In this document: positions 17,311 to 24,942 of the stretch, piece by piece | How positions within the stretch are numbered: the stretch's first letter is position 1 | Layout: each line of letters starts with the position of its first letter | Source of the DNA: Pedobacter indicus | GTDB taxonomy: Bacteria; Bacteroidota; Bacteroidia; Sphingobacteriales; Sphingobacteriaceae | Assembly (NCBI RefSeq): GCF_003449035.1 | Contig: NZ_QRGB01000001.1 | Location: 1,116,001 to 1,180,000, forward strand | Direction of reading: 5' to 3' | DNA: 64,000 bases | Notes under the pieces: model-generated | Told to the model about the DNA's origin: nothing | The model's input: the letters and a program-made list of their open reading frames with translations, nothing else | Database searches by the model: none | Position numbers and translations under genes: made by a program

Positions 17311-18861
17311 ATGAAAATAAAACTACCATTTGCATTCCTGTTTGTTACCCTTATTGTTATAGCAAGTTGCACAGCTGTCAAGAATGCAGATGATGTGGAG
17401 TACTCCAATATCGTATTTATCGATTCGGCTGACACCGAACTTGATATTGTCAGAAAAGCAGCGAATGTTCGTCCGTCTGAAAAACAGCTGGCGTGGCAAA
17501 AATATGAATTGACTGCGTTCTTTCATTATGGAGTCAACACCTTTACAGGACGTGAATGGGGTACGGGTAAGGAAGATCCCGCAATTTTCAATCCTACGGA
17601 TCTTGATGTTGATCAGTGGGTAAAAACCATGAAAGATGCAGGTTTTAAATTAGCGATTCTAACCGCTAAGCACCACGATGGCTTTTGTTTATGGCCTTCG
17701 GAGCAAACAGAACATTCCATAAAGAACAGTCCTTATCAGGATGGTAAAGGCGATATCGTCAAAGAGTTTACCGATGCTTGTAAAAAATACGGTATAAAAG
17801 CTGGAATTTATCTTTCACCTTGGGACATGAACCACCCCACTTACGGAGATTCGCCCGCTTATAATGAAGTTTTTCGTCAGCAGTTGACTGAATTGCTGAG
17901 TAATTATGGACCCATTGATGAAGTTTGGTTTGATGGAGCTAATGGAGAAGGTCCGAATGGGAAGACGCAAGAGTATGATTTCCCATCATATTATCAATTG
18001 ATTAATGAATTACAACCCAATGCAGTGATCGCGATTATGGGACCTGACGTGCGTTGGGTTGGTACCGAGACCGGCTACGGTCGTCTAACAGAATGGAGCG
18101 TTGTTCCCACTGATGGGACAACGATTGATAAGGTAGCGGCTGAGTCTCAAAGTCAGGTAAGTTTCGCTCCTAAGAAAGACCTGCGTGGTGAGGATCTCGG
18201 AAGCCGAAGTGTTATCAAAGATGCTAGCGGTTTGGTTTGGTACCCTGCAGAAACCGATGTCTCGATCCGTCAAGGCTGGTTCTTTCATGAAGATCAGGAA
18301 CCTAAAAGTCTGGAAAAGCTACTTGATATTTATGTGAGTTCAGTTGGAAGAAACGGCGTGCTGTTGTTAAACGTACCACCTGATAAACGTGGCAGAATCC
18401 ACGAAAAGGACAGTTTGGTATTAGCTGAATTTGGAAAAATAATCAAAGATGTGTTCAGTATCAACCTGATTAAGGATGCAGAAGTTACTGGTGATGGAAA
18501 GAACCTTAACAGTTTGCTGGATGATGACTTCGATAGCTATTGGACGACCAATTCTGAGTCTGACACAACAGCAACTATCGAATTTGAAGCAGATCAACCG
18601 GTTGAATTCAATACAGTCCAGCTACAGGAATACATCGCTTTAGGACAGCGGGTGGAATCCTTTGTCGTAGAATACTGGAATGAAAATGCCTGGGAAACAG
18701 CAGGAGAGGGGACAACCATTGGGTACAAGCGGATCCTGAATTTTGACCCGGTTACAAGTTCCAAAATACGCTTGCGAATCACTTCATCAAGGTTGAATCC
18801 AAGGTTAAGTAGCTTTGGTTTATTTAATATGCCGCAGTTCAGTTCTAACGAAAATCCTTAA
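17311..18861 (+). CDS. GH29 alpha-L-fucosidase lipoprotein with C-terminal carbohydrate-binding domain
   Basis: Exported fucosidase that should release alpha-linked fucose from glycans. A lipobox (VIASC, Cys near residue 20) indicates a surface or periplasmic lipoprotein. The GH29 barrel carries AKHHDGFCLWPS near 128-139, GIYLSPWDMNHPTYGDS, and the probable nucleophile D208 in EVWFDGANG. Residues about 395-510 form an F5/8-type (discoidin) domain. The architecture and the AKHHDG...WFDG pattern resemble GH29 subfamily B. It stands alone, with no SusC/SusD next to it. Its last 17 bases overlap the convergent gene on the other strand. Confidence 0.92.
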   Translation: MKIKLPFAFLFVTLIVIASCTAVKNADDVEYSNIVFIDSADTELDIVRKAANVRPSEKQLAWQKYELTAFFHYGVNTFTGREWGTGKEDPAIFNPTDLDVDQWVKTMKDAGFKLAILTAKHHDGFCLWPSEQTEHSIKNSPYQDGKGDIVKEFTDACKKYGIKAGIYLSPWDMNHPTYGDSPAYNEVFRQQLTELLSNYGPIDEVWFDGANGEGPNGKTQEYDFPSYYQLINELQPNAVIAIMGPDVRWVGTETGYGRLTEWSVVPTDGTTIDKVAAESQSQVSFAPKKDLRGEDLGSRSVIKDASGLVWYPAETDVSIRQGWFFHEDQEPKSLEKLLDIYVSSVGRNGVLLLNVPPDKRGRIHEKDSLVLAEFGKIIKDVFSINLIKDAEVTGDGKNLNSLLDDDFDSYWTTNSESDTTATIEFEADQPVEFNTVQLQEYIALGQRVESFVVEYWNENAWETAGEGTTIGYKRILNFDPVTSSKIRLRITSSRLNPRLSSFGLFNMPQFSSNENP

Positions 18862-19369
18862 AGGATGTACGAGTATAAGAGCCAGGAACAGCATGGTCAC
18901 CTGTCTCAAAATTAAAGTTGACTACATTCACGGAATCCAATTCTGTAAATGCGTAAGTGGCTTCTACCAAATAGCTATTCGCCCCGGCCGATCCGATACT
19001 TTGGGTCAGGTGCGTTGCATTATCTATGAAAACATTCAACGTGTCATTGCTGCGTTCTCCTAAGCGGATTAAGATTTCCGGATACTTTGTATTCAGCGCG
19101 TCAACATACCCGTCTCCGTCGGGTGTGAAACCAGAGTTGTCCGGGTTTTCGATAATATTAAAACGAGCAGCTTCTTCATCGAAAACTACCACGTATGGTA
19201 GTGCTGGCGGGGTCAGGTCAACATAAGATGTCGTATCGACAATAGAAGCACTATCGATAACTACTACAGAATCTTGCTCCTGCTCGTCTTGATTATTTTC
19301 ACTTACACAAGCAGTCAGGATTAGCGATACCGACAAGACTGATAAAAGTGAGTAGTTCAGGGTCTTCAT
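18845..19369 (-). CDS. Hypothetical lipoprotein, 174 residues
   Basis: No family recognised. Lipobox LTAC with Cys21, followed by an acidic, Ser/Asp-rich linker (about 22-48), as in Bacteroidota surface lipoproteins, then a probably beta-rich domain (about 55-172) containing FTPDGDGYVDALNTKYPEI. The FTPDGDG piece resembles gliding-type calcium-binding or CHU_C repeats, but the match is short. It converges on the fucosidase gene and overlaps it by 17 bp. It may be the last gene of a reverse set with the SDR and flippase-like genes (gaps 42 and 47 bp). Confidence 0.7.
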   Translation of the reverse strand: MKTLNYSLLSVLSVSLILTACVSENNQDEQEQDSVVVIDSASIVDTTSYVDLTPPALPYVVVFDEEAARFNIIENPDNSGFTPDGDGYVDALNTKYPEILIRLGERSNDTLNVFIDNATHLTQSIGSAGANSYLVEATYAFTELDSVNVVNFNFETGDHAVPGSYTRTSFKDFR

Positions 19370-19411
19370 GATTTCGTTTTGTTTTTGTTATTATAGATAC
19401 AACACAAAACA

Positions 19412-20116
19412 TTAAGGTGTGTTTACTGCAACAGGCAATACTTTCCCATTAAAAAATTTATGACCTGTCAATGCGAAGTCAGCGATGTATTTCCCCATTT
19501 CAAATGCAGCTACAGGAGACTGAAACTTTGGGAATGCCTTTTCCAGCATTTCCGTTTGTGCAGAACCCAAAGCCAGGCAGTTGATGCTTACTTTTCTTTC
19601 CGCTAATTCAGGAGCCAGACATTCGGTTAAAATATGGAGAGCCCCTTTACTTGCTGAATAGGCGCTTAGGCCTGGGAATTTAACACTACCCTGATATCCC
19701 CCCATGCTCCCGATATTAAGAATATGTGATTTTTCGCTCATTAGCGGAAGTAAGTTTTGAATCATTTTAACATGTCCCAACAAGTTCGACTGGATCATCT
19801 GTGCAAATTCGATCTGACTAACCTCCATAAAAGGTTTGTTGATAAGCGCACCCGCATTGTTTATTAGAATATCCACCTCTCCCAAACGTTCGGAAACAAA
19901 GGGCACCAGTCCGCCAGCATAATCATCATGCACAATATCAAATTGTGCGGGATACAAGGTGCAGTCCGGGTTTAGACCCTTAGCAATCTCATATAGCGTG
20001 CTCAATTTACGTTGATTTCTGGCGAGCGCTATAACCTTGTGCTTTGAGTCTAAAATTAAATCCAATACGGCCTCAAATCCTACGCCGCTACTTGCACCTG
20101 TAATTACAATGTTCAT
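19412..20116 (-). CDS. Short-chain dehydrogenase/reductase
   Basis: A classical SDR of 234 residues, cofactor NAD(P)H. The Rossmann motif is TGASSGVGFEA at about 6-16, the NNAG motif is in DILINNAGALI near 84, the catalytic Ser is in LNIGSMGGYQG, and the YxxxK pair is in YSASKGAL near 153. The substrate cannot be told from sequence. Lies between the flippase-like gene and a small lipoprotein on the same strand. Confidence 0.87.
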   Translation of the reverse strand: MNIVITGASSGVGFEAVLDLILDSKHKVIALARNQRKLSTLYEIAKGLNPDCTLYPAQFDIVHDDYAGGLVPFVSERLGEVDILINNAGALINKPFMEVSQIEFAQMIQSNLLGHVKMIQNLLPLMSEKSHILNIGSMGGYQGSVKFPGLSAYSASKGALHILTECLAPELAERKVSINCLALGSAQTEMLEKAFPKFQSPVAAFEMGKYIADFALTGHKFFNGKVLPVAVNTP

Positions 20117-20163
20117 TTTTTCTTAATTGCTAATATCTAAAGTTACGAAATTGAAAATAAAAC

Positions 20164-21072
20164 TCAGTCTTCCTCGCCATCCTCTTTCTCCTCTTTTCTA
20201 GGCAGCTCCTTTTCACCTAAAGCCTGTGGATGAAAAATAAAGTAGCTTCCGGTGATTGACATGAAAGCTGCGACAAAGTAGTAGAGCAGACTTATCAAAA
20301 CGGCTAAGTGTGGGTCTAGATTAAATACCTCCGCTCCATATAGAAATACAACTTCTCTTGCTCCAAGTCCGCCAACCGTAAACGGAAAGATAGCCACCAG
20401 TGAAGAAGCCAAAAACATAAAAAGATAAGGGGAAAACTTGCCATCAAAATGAAGCGCATACAAAAGACATATTGCACTTATTAACTGAAAAGACTGAACG
20501 CAGATGGCACGAAAATGCGTCATGAAGAAAGTTTTACTATATCGGGGGAAAACTTTTTTCATGACTATAAAATAGACTACCGTGCCTAAGCTTATGGCCG
20601 TTATCGGCATCCAGTTAGGGATATTGAGTTGGGGCATAAAAATAATCAAGCCTACTGTAATAAGGCATAATGCCCATAAGCCACTTAGGCGATCAAAGAA
20701 GATGGCCTTCAATATCCGCCTCCCTTTGATGCCAAATTTCTTGCGTAAAAAGAAGATCTTATATCCATCACCACCAATACCACCGGGCAAAAATAGGTTA
20801 TAGAACATCCCTAACAGGTATAGTTTGAAATTGTACCACTCAGTAATACGCAGGTCTATTCCTCTGAAAAAACCGTTCAATCTTCTAGACGTGATTACTT
20901 GAGATATACCAAATGAAATAAAAGCCAACAGAAAGAAAATCGGATCGGAAGTGGTTACTGCTTCTTCCAAATCTTTTATAGATACCCGACTAAATACCAA
21001 ATATAAGGAAAGAGCAGTTACGCCTATTTTAATAAAGAGCTTGGTTAGGCTCCAGAGTTTCTGTTTAGTCAT
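20164..21072 (-). CDS. Flippase-like integral membrane protein (LPG synthase TM domain family)
   Basis: A membrane protein of the UPF0104/lysylphosphatidylglycerol synthase TM family (AglD/MprF-flippase-like), with about eight membrane segments and the family's GGIGGDGYKIFFLRKK near residues 103-118, DRLSGLWAL near 130, and VGGLGAREVVFLYGA near 240. No synthase domain is attached, so the activity is not predictable. The frame is open to a TTG at 21105, but the ATG at 21072 (302 residues) starts closer to the first helix and is preferred. The tail is highly acidic (KEEKEDGEED). Confidence 0.83.
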   Translation of the reverse strand: MTKQKLWSLTKLFIKIGVTALSLYLVFSRVSIKDLEEAVTTSDPIFFLLAFISFGISQVITSRRLNGFFRGIDLRITEWYNFKLYLLGMFYNLFLPGGIGGDGYKIFFLRKKFGIKGRRILKAIFFDRLSGLWALCLITVGLIIFMPQLNIPNWMPITAISLGTVVYFIVMKKVFPRYSKTFFMTHFRAICVQSFQLISAICLLYALHFDGKFSPYLFMFLASSLVAIFPFTVGGLGAREVVFLYGAEVFNLDPHLAVLISLLYYFVAAFMSITGSYFIFHPQALGEKELPRKEEKEDGEED

Positions 21073-21226
21073 TAATTCTTGTACCCGGGCTTGTTTAGTT
21101 TTCAAAGGTAAACAAAGCTATATAATTTAACGTAAACCTCATTTATAAATTAAATGATCAATGTCATGGTATAGTTTTTGACATTTTATATGTAAACTTG
21201 TACATACTAAAATTAACGCGAATATT

Positions 21227-21739
21227 ATGAAACGATCAATTCAACTTTTTGGAATTATAGGCATTCTTGCTCTTTTTCTAGGAGCATGTTCAGCACAGCA
21301 AGGTAGTGGAGGGCCGTCTGCATCAGCATGGCGTAACGGTGTGAAGGGGCAATGGACTTTGAATTCGGTTGAAAAGGATGGCTTCCCGACTGGTGCTTCC
21401 GTTAAAACTATTTTTGAAGAAGCTCCTATCGATTGCTTTATTGGTAGTACTTGGAACCTTACTGGAAGCGGAAAGGGATCCATTACTTTTTCCAACGCGG
21501 GTGAACTTTGTGCACCTGGAGCCGTAAGAGATATCTTCTGGTCGATATTTCAAGCTGAAGGGTCTTCCAGCTCTCAATTCCAGTTTAAGAAAATAATGCC
21601 TGGCGATCGTCCAAAGGATGTTACAGCAGGGTTCCGTTTAGATCTCATGAGCGCCAATGATAGCGGTTTAGTAATGCGTATGCCCGTAGATGTTGGCGGA
21701 ACGACAGCTCATTTAATCTTTAATTTCAGCAGAAACTAA
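21227..21739 (+). CDS. Lipocalin-like lipoprotein
   Basis: A 170-residue lipoprotein with lipobox LGACS (Cys21). The mature part resembles lipocalin-like domains common in Bacteroidota: GVKGQWTLNSVEKDGFP near 39-55, a paired DCFIGSTWNL with a central Trp, and the closing GGTTAHLIFNFSRN strand. The two cysteines (DCFIG and ELCAPG) could form a disulphide. Ligand unknown. A long palindromic terminator follows 29 bp after the stop. Confidence 0.75.
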   Translation: MKRSIQLFGIIGILALFLGACSAQQGSGGPSASAWRNGVKGQWTLNSVEKDGFPTGASVKTIFEEAPIDCFIGSTWNLTGSGKGSITFSNAGELCAPGAVRDIFWSIFQAEGSSSSQFQFKKIMPGDRPKDVTAGFRLDLMSANDSGLVMRMPVDVGGTTAHLIFNFSRN

Positions 21740-21768
21740 AGAATGAAGACTGGAGTATCTTTAACCCA

Positions 21769-21828
21769 AATTTTATAGACATCAAAAAAAGCCTGATCAA
21801 TCAGGCTTTTTTTGATGTCTATAAAATT
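21769..21828 (+). terminator. 60-bp perfect palindrome with terminator core
   Basis: Arms 21769-21797 and 21800-21828 (29 bp each) are exact reverse complements around a central CA. The core GCCTGAT/ATCAGGC is flanked by A7 on the left and T7 on the right, so it can end transcription in both directions. The outer 15 bp beyond the A/T tracts also pair perfectly, which is more than a terminator needs. Confidence 0.85.
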
Positions 21829-21884
21829 AATGAGCTGGAAATTAGATTATTAATCATAATGATAAAAAAAACATTATAAATATT

Positions 21885-21914
21885 TTTGAAATCCATTATT
21901 CTAATCTATATTTG
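21885..21914 (+). promoter_or_regulatory. Promoter of tRNA-Val
   Basis: TTTG at 21885-21888, an 18-bp spacer, and a perfect TATATTTG at 21907-21914. The predicted start near 21921 is about five bases before the mature tRNA end. Confidence 0.8.
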
Positions 21915-21925
21915 CAGTCCCCAAA

Positions 21926-22000
21926 GGGAGATTAGCTCAGCTGGTTCAGAGCATCTGCCTTACAAGCAGAGGGTCACTGGTTCGAATCCAGTATCTCCCA
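21926..22000 (+). tRNA. tRNA-Val (TAC anticodon)
   Basis: The 75-nt sequence folds as a cloverleaf. Acceptor arms are GGGAGAT/ATCTCCC with discriminator A; the D arm is GCTCAGCTGGTTCAGAGC; the anticodon stem TCTGC/GCAGA carries loop CTTACAA (anticodon TAC); the T arm is ACTGG TTCGAAT CCAGT. The 3' CCA is not encoded. Confidence 0.97.
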
Positions 22001-22004
22001 CAAC

Positions 22005-22034
22005 AAAAAGCCCCGAACTCCGGGGCTTTTTTTA
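22005..22034 (+). terminator. Terminator after tRNA-Val
   Basis: An 11-bp perfect stem AAAAAGCCCCG/CGGGGCTTTTT (22005-22015, 22021-22031) with loop AACTC and a T run of seven, four bases after the tRNA. Confidence 0.9.
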
Positions 22035-22078
22035 TGCAATCCTACATAGTCCTAAAAATCCGAAAAATCTTCCGCTAC

Positions 22079-22115
22079 TAATGGAAACTTTTATATTTTT
22101 ATAATGGAAACTTTT
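22079..22115 (+). repeat. Direct 14-bp repeat upstream of the PLC-like gene
   Basis: TAATGGAAACTTTT occurs at 22079-22092 and again at 22102-22115, a 23-bp period, 40 bp before the ATG of the next gene. Could be a regulator site or a small duplication; nothing further supports either. Confidence 0.5.
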
Positions 22116-22154
22116 GATAACTGACTGATAATTCCATTTTTATAATTTCATTTT

Positions 22155-22961
22155 ATGAAAAGAAAAATATCGCTCATCCAAAAAATATCGCTCATCCATG
22201 TATTTCTCGTGATGCTTGTTCCTATTGGTTTCGCTCAAAACTATTCAGCAAGCAGCCATGGGCATTCACACAACGACTATTTGCAGGACCGTCCGTTTTT
22301 TGAAGCAGCTCAATATTCTTTCGGGTCGATTGAAATTGATGTTATTTTACAGAAAGGTGAGTTATATGTCGCGCATGAAAAGGAAAGTATCGATCCGACG
22401 CGAACGATAAAGAGTCTGTACCTAGATCCGCTGATGAAACAGCAGGCAGAACATGATGGTGCGGTTTATCGGGACGGGGAACGCTTGCAATTCCTTATTG
22501 ACTTAAAATCAGAGGCAGAACCCACGCTTCGTGCTCTTGAAACTTTGCTCAAACCTATTCGCGAGCTTTTCGACATAATGGATAACCCCAACGCTGTGCG
22601 GATCGTCATCAGCGGGAATATGCCTGATCCGAGTGACTTTCGTAAGTATGATGAAATTTTTTATTTTGACGGCAGGTCGAATCTGGACTATACATCCGAA
22701 CAATTAGACCGTGTGCCAATTTTTAGCGCGCCCTTCAATCAATTTGCACAATGGAAGGGTGAAGAACCCATCTCGGCTGAAGATTATAGTAAAGTAAAAA
22801 CATTCACCGATTCCGTACATCGCTTAAAGAAAAAAGTTCGTTTTTGGGGTAGTCCGGATACCGAGCTGGCCTGGAAAATTTTTTTGGAAATAGGGGTTGA
22901 CTATCTAAATACCGATTCTCCTGCACAATTGGCTTCATTCCTAGAAGCTTATCGAGATTGA
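22155..22961 (+). CDS. PLC-like/glycerophosphodiester phosphodiesterase family secreted protein
   Basis: A secreted TIM-barrel phosphodiesterase-like protein of 268 residues (PI-PLC/GDPD superfamily, AIM6-like). The signal peptide ends PIGFAQ. Catalytic-type residues are visible as SHGHSHNDYLQDRPFFEA near 34-51, SIEIDVIL near 57-64, VAHEK near 73-77 and FLIDLKSEAEP; the end carries VDYLNTDSP, the usual last barrel strand. The substrate is not predictable. Codons 4-9 and 10-15 are an exact tandem duplication within the signal peptide. A candidate small RNA gene lies downstream. Confidence 0.85.
   Translation: MKRKISLIQKISLIHVFLVMLVPIGFAQNYSASSHGHSHNDYLQDRPFFEAAQYSFGSIEIDVILQKGELYVAHEKESIDPTRTIKSLYLDPLMKQQAEHDGAVYRDGERLQFLIDLKSEAEPTLRALETLLKPIRELFDIMDNPNAVRIVISGNMPDPSDFRKYDEIFYFDGRSNLDYTSEQLDRVPIFSAPFNQFAQWKGEEPISAEDYSKVKTFTDSVHRLKKKVRFWGSPDTELAWKIFLEIGVDYLNTDSPAQLASFLEAYRD
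22163..22198 (+). repeat. Perfect in-frame 18-bp tandem duplication in the signal-peptide codons
   Basis: AAAAATATCGCTCATCCA is present twice with no gap (22163-22180, 22181-22198). It duplicates KISLIQ/KISLIH at the positively charged end of the signal peptide and keeps the reading frame. Confidence 0.9.
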
Positions 22962-23065
22962 ACCGCATATCCACAGGAGATCGTCAAGGAAAAATTACAA
23001 GAATTTTAACATTATTTAACGTAGAATATGGTTTTAGTTAAATTATGGGGCTTATATTTGTACTA

Positions 23066-23132
23066 TCATAATTTAGGTTTATAATTGGTTAGTAAAGCCC
23101 CTGATCCTCCCCGTTTCAGGGGCTTACTTTTT
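23066..23132 (+). ncRNA. Candidate small RNA, copy 1
   Basis: A perfect -7 element TATATTTG (23053-23060) is followed by ACTATCA (23062-23068), then a 28-nt block at 23066-23093 (starts TCATAATTTAGG, ends AATTGGTTAGT), then a terminator hairpin (23095-23104 with 23116-23125, 11-nt loop, T run 23128-23132). No ORF fits. The same block, promoter-proximal motif and terminator layout recur at 46 kb. The predicted RNA is about 66 nt: an unstructured 5' part plus terminator, a usual layout for a base-pairing RNA. The -33 region is weak (TTTT near 23032). Confidence 0.6.
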
Positions 23133-23143
23133 GCACCAAATTA

Positions 23144-23725
23144 TCATTCTACCGATATTTTTATGCCCAGTAATTTGTAGAACTCTTTTAGGATCGCGGG
23201 GTGACCGGGCCAGGCTGGCGATGTTGTCAGGTTCCCATCGGTAATGGCCTCCGTAGCTGGAATCTTTTTATACGTACCGCCTGCCAAATCAATATCAGGT
23301 CCGACAGCGTCATAGGCCGTGAGCGTCCGGCCTTTTAGAACTCCTGCAACAGTCAGGATCTGGATACCATGACAGATTGCCGCCACCGGTTTGTTGTTGT
23401 CAAAAAAGTGGCGAGTATAATCCAGAACCTTTTCATTTAGGCGGATGTATTCCGGTGCACGTCCGCCACAAACGTACAGACCATCATAGTCACTAGCATT
23501 GACCTCATCGAAGTTTTTATTCAATACGAAATTATGACCCTTTAGCTCGGCGTAGGTCTGAAATCCCACGAAGTCGTGAATAGCAGTCGCGATCGAGTCG
23601 CCAGCTTTCTTGTCTGGACATACTACATCCACCTCTAGGCCTACAGAGAGAAGAGCCTGATAAGGTACCATGATTTCGTAATCTTCTACAAAATCGCCGG
23701 CCAACATTAAAATTTTTTTACTCAT
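23144..23725 (-). CDS. DJ-1/PfpI family protein
   Basis: A 193-residue class I glutamine amidotransferase-like protein of the DJ-1/PfpI superfamily. The nucleophile elbow Cys118 lies in [12 protein letters not shown], the conserved acidic residue near 14-17 in [12 protein letters not shown], and the GGRAPEY turn near 87-93. The superfamily includes glyoxalase-III, deglycase-claimed, protease and chaperone members; the exact role cannot be set. Its stop faces the small RNA terminator. Confidence 0.88.
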   Translation of the reverse strand: MSKKILMLAGDFVEDYEIMVPYQALLSVGLEVDVVCPDKKAGDSIATAIHDFVGFQTYAELKGHNFVLNKNFDEVNASDYDGLYVCGGRAPEYIRLNEKVLDYTRHFFDNNKPVAAICHGIQILTVAGVLKGRTLTAYDAVGPDIDLAGGTYKKIPATEAITDGNLTTSPAWPGHPAILKEFYKLLGIKISVE

Positions 23726-23814
23726 TTTTTCTCGTTTTTTATGGTTAATCAGATAGGAGCAATTTAATCAATTCGCTATCAAAAAACGAGTGCCGTCCGC
23801 CAATTTCACACAAA

Positions 23815-23846
23815 AGTAACCTCCATCTTCAGTAACCTCCATCTTC
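23815..23846 (+). repeat. Perfect 16-bp tandem repeat
   Basis: AGTAACCTCCATCTTC occurs twice in direct succession (23815-23830, 23831-23846), about 90 bp upstream of the DJ-1 start. Confidence 0.9.
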
Positions 23847-23918
23847 GAAAAGTTTCGGAGCAAACCTCTTTAACACTGGTTTAGGGTACTCGCATTTTAA
23901 ACTGGTATCCTTGCCGTC

Positions 23919-23988
23919 ATGAACCCGTACATTTAATGATTTGAACGGGTTCATAACGGGTTGGCAACGGGAGCACTACGGGTTCATC
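23919..23988 (+). promoter_or_regulatory. Phased 11-bp direct repeats, candidate operator
   Basis: ACGGG starts at 23945, 23956, 23967 and 23978, exactly 11 bp apart; units 1 and 4 share ACGGGTTCAT. An inverted copy, ATGAACCCGT, lies at 23919-23928. Four units on one face of the helix are what a cooperative DNA-binding protein needs; 11-bp direct repeats are known for PhoB/OmpR-class regulators. It lies 147 bp before the ATG at 24135 and 220 bp before the DJ-1 start, so either gene could be the target. Confidence 0.6.
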
Positions 23989-24081
23989 TAAAACAAATCC
24001 TAAACCGTTTTGTAACGAGTTTTTATAAAATGACAAACAATTAGGTGAGAATGTGTATTTTAGACAGAGGGGTTTTTGAGT

Positions 24082-24110
24082 TTTGTTCGATCAGCGGCAG
24101 ATTAATTTTA
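24082..24110 (+). promoter_or_regulatory. Possible promoter of the two-repeat secreted protein
   Basis: TTTG at 24082-24085 and TAATTTTA at 24103-24110, 17 bp apart; the -7 octamer has one mismatch. Start expected near 24117, 18 nt before the ATG at 24135. Confidence 0.35.
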
Positions 24111-24134
24111 GATAAAAACTATAAATGCAGAATT

Positions 24135-24854
24135 ATGGAAAATTACATGAATTATTTAAGGAATAGCCTGGCTCTAGTATTAGTTTTGGTTGGAGCTGGT
24201 ACCTATGCTCAGTCAGCGGCTGCCATAGGTGGTGCTTGGGAAATGAAAGATGGGGATAAAACTTCTGTTCTCATCTTTCAAGATAATTACTTCACGGAAA
24301 GCATATTCAAAAGCAATGAATATGTTAAAAGTTTTGGTGGGCCGTTTAAGGTCAATGGTTCAGAGTTAGAAATTAATCTGGAATTTGATTCGGAAAACAA
24401 CGCTCGTGTAGGATCAAAACTCAACGGAAAGATAGCGATTGACGGCGATCAGTTAACAATAACACAGGAGGGAAAAACAAAAACCTGGAAAAAGACAGAT
24501 CATGGCGATGCTCCACTTGCCGGTGTCTGGCATATTACAGAACGTATGCAAGACGGAAATTTAGTAGCGATTCATCAGTCCGGCACTCGGAAAACCCTGA
24601 AGGTCTTGACAGAGGATCGTTTTCAATGGTTTGCTATTGATGCGGGTACAAAGCAATTTTCTGGCACAGGCGGCGGAACTTATACTTTTGAAAACGGTAA
24701 GTATACCGAGAATATTGAGTTTTTCTCGCGTGATAACAGCCGGGTGGGAGCCAGCCTATCTTTCGATGGCGAATTAAAAGGTGGTAAGTGGCACCACAGT
24801 GGTTTAAGCTCTAAAGGAGATAAAATTTATGAGGTTTGGAGCCGGGTGGAATAA
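24135..24854 (+). CDS. Secreted protein with two related beta-rich repeats
   Basis: No named family recognised. The start chosen is the ATG at 24135 (24147 is also possible); both leave a signal peptide ending GTYAQ. The mature protein has two similar halves, about 30-120 and 130-239. Each begins with a GxW pair (GGAWEMKDGD; AGVWHITERM), has a central EFDSENNARVG / EFFSRDNSRVG strand, and closes with W/K-rich strands (KTWKKTD; EVWSRVE). The pattern resembles lipocalin-like folds. Upstream DNA carries the phased ACGGG repeats; a bidirectional terminator follows. Confidence 0.7.
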   Translation: MENYMNYLRNSLALVLVLVGAGTYAQSAAAIGGAWEMKDGDKTSVLIFQDNYFTESIFKSNEYVKSFGGPFKVNGSELEINLEFDSENNARVGSKLNGKIAIDGDQLTITQEGKTKTWKKTDHGDAPLAGVWHITERMQDGNLVAIHQSGTRKTLKVLTEDRFQWFAIDAGTKQFSGTGGGTYTFENGKYTENIEFFSRDNSRVGASLSFDGELKGGKWHHSGLSSKGDKIYEVWSRVE

Positions 24855-24865
24855 GTAAGATCTAA

Positions 24866-24913
24866 TAAAAGAAAGAGAGGCAACCACTAACGGGATTGCC
24901 TCTCTTTCTTTTA
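24866..24913. terminator. Bidirectional terminator between convergent genes
   Basis: An 18-bp perfect stem, 24866-24883 with 24896-24913 (core GAGAGGCAA/TTGCCTCTC), has a 12-nt loop. It has A-rich and T-rich outer arms, so it can serve both the forward secreted-protein gene and the reverse susD. Confidence 0.85.
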
Positions 24914-24942
24914 CTAGATACCTTGTTATAAGTATCGTTTTG

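Larger units (their letters stand above)
23726..24134. other. Repeat-rich divergent intergenic region
   Basis: About 410 bp between a reverse and a forward gene. It holds a 16-bp tandem repeat (23815-23846), a phased ACGGG array (23945-23988) with an inverted copy at 23919, and a probable promoter at 24082-24110. A reading frame runs in from 24045 but lacks coding character before the ATG at 24135. Confidence 0.6.

Noticed and set aside
21886-22104. Forward ORF of 72 codons
   Set aside because: It runs through the tRNA-Val gene, its promoter and its terminator; it has no coding character of its own.
23815-23988. CRISPR-like array
   Set aside because: Units are 5-16 bp, there are no unique spacers of constant length, and no cas gene is present in the window.
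24045-24134. Longer N-terminus for the two-repeat secreted protein
   Set aside because: The extra 30 residues would precede a clear signal peptide and overlap a probable promoter.
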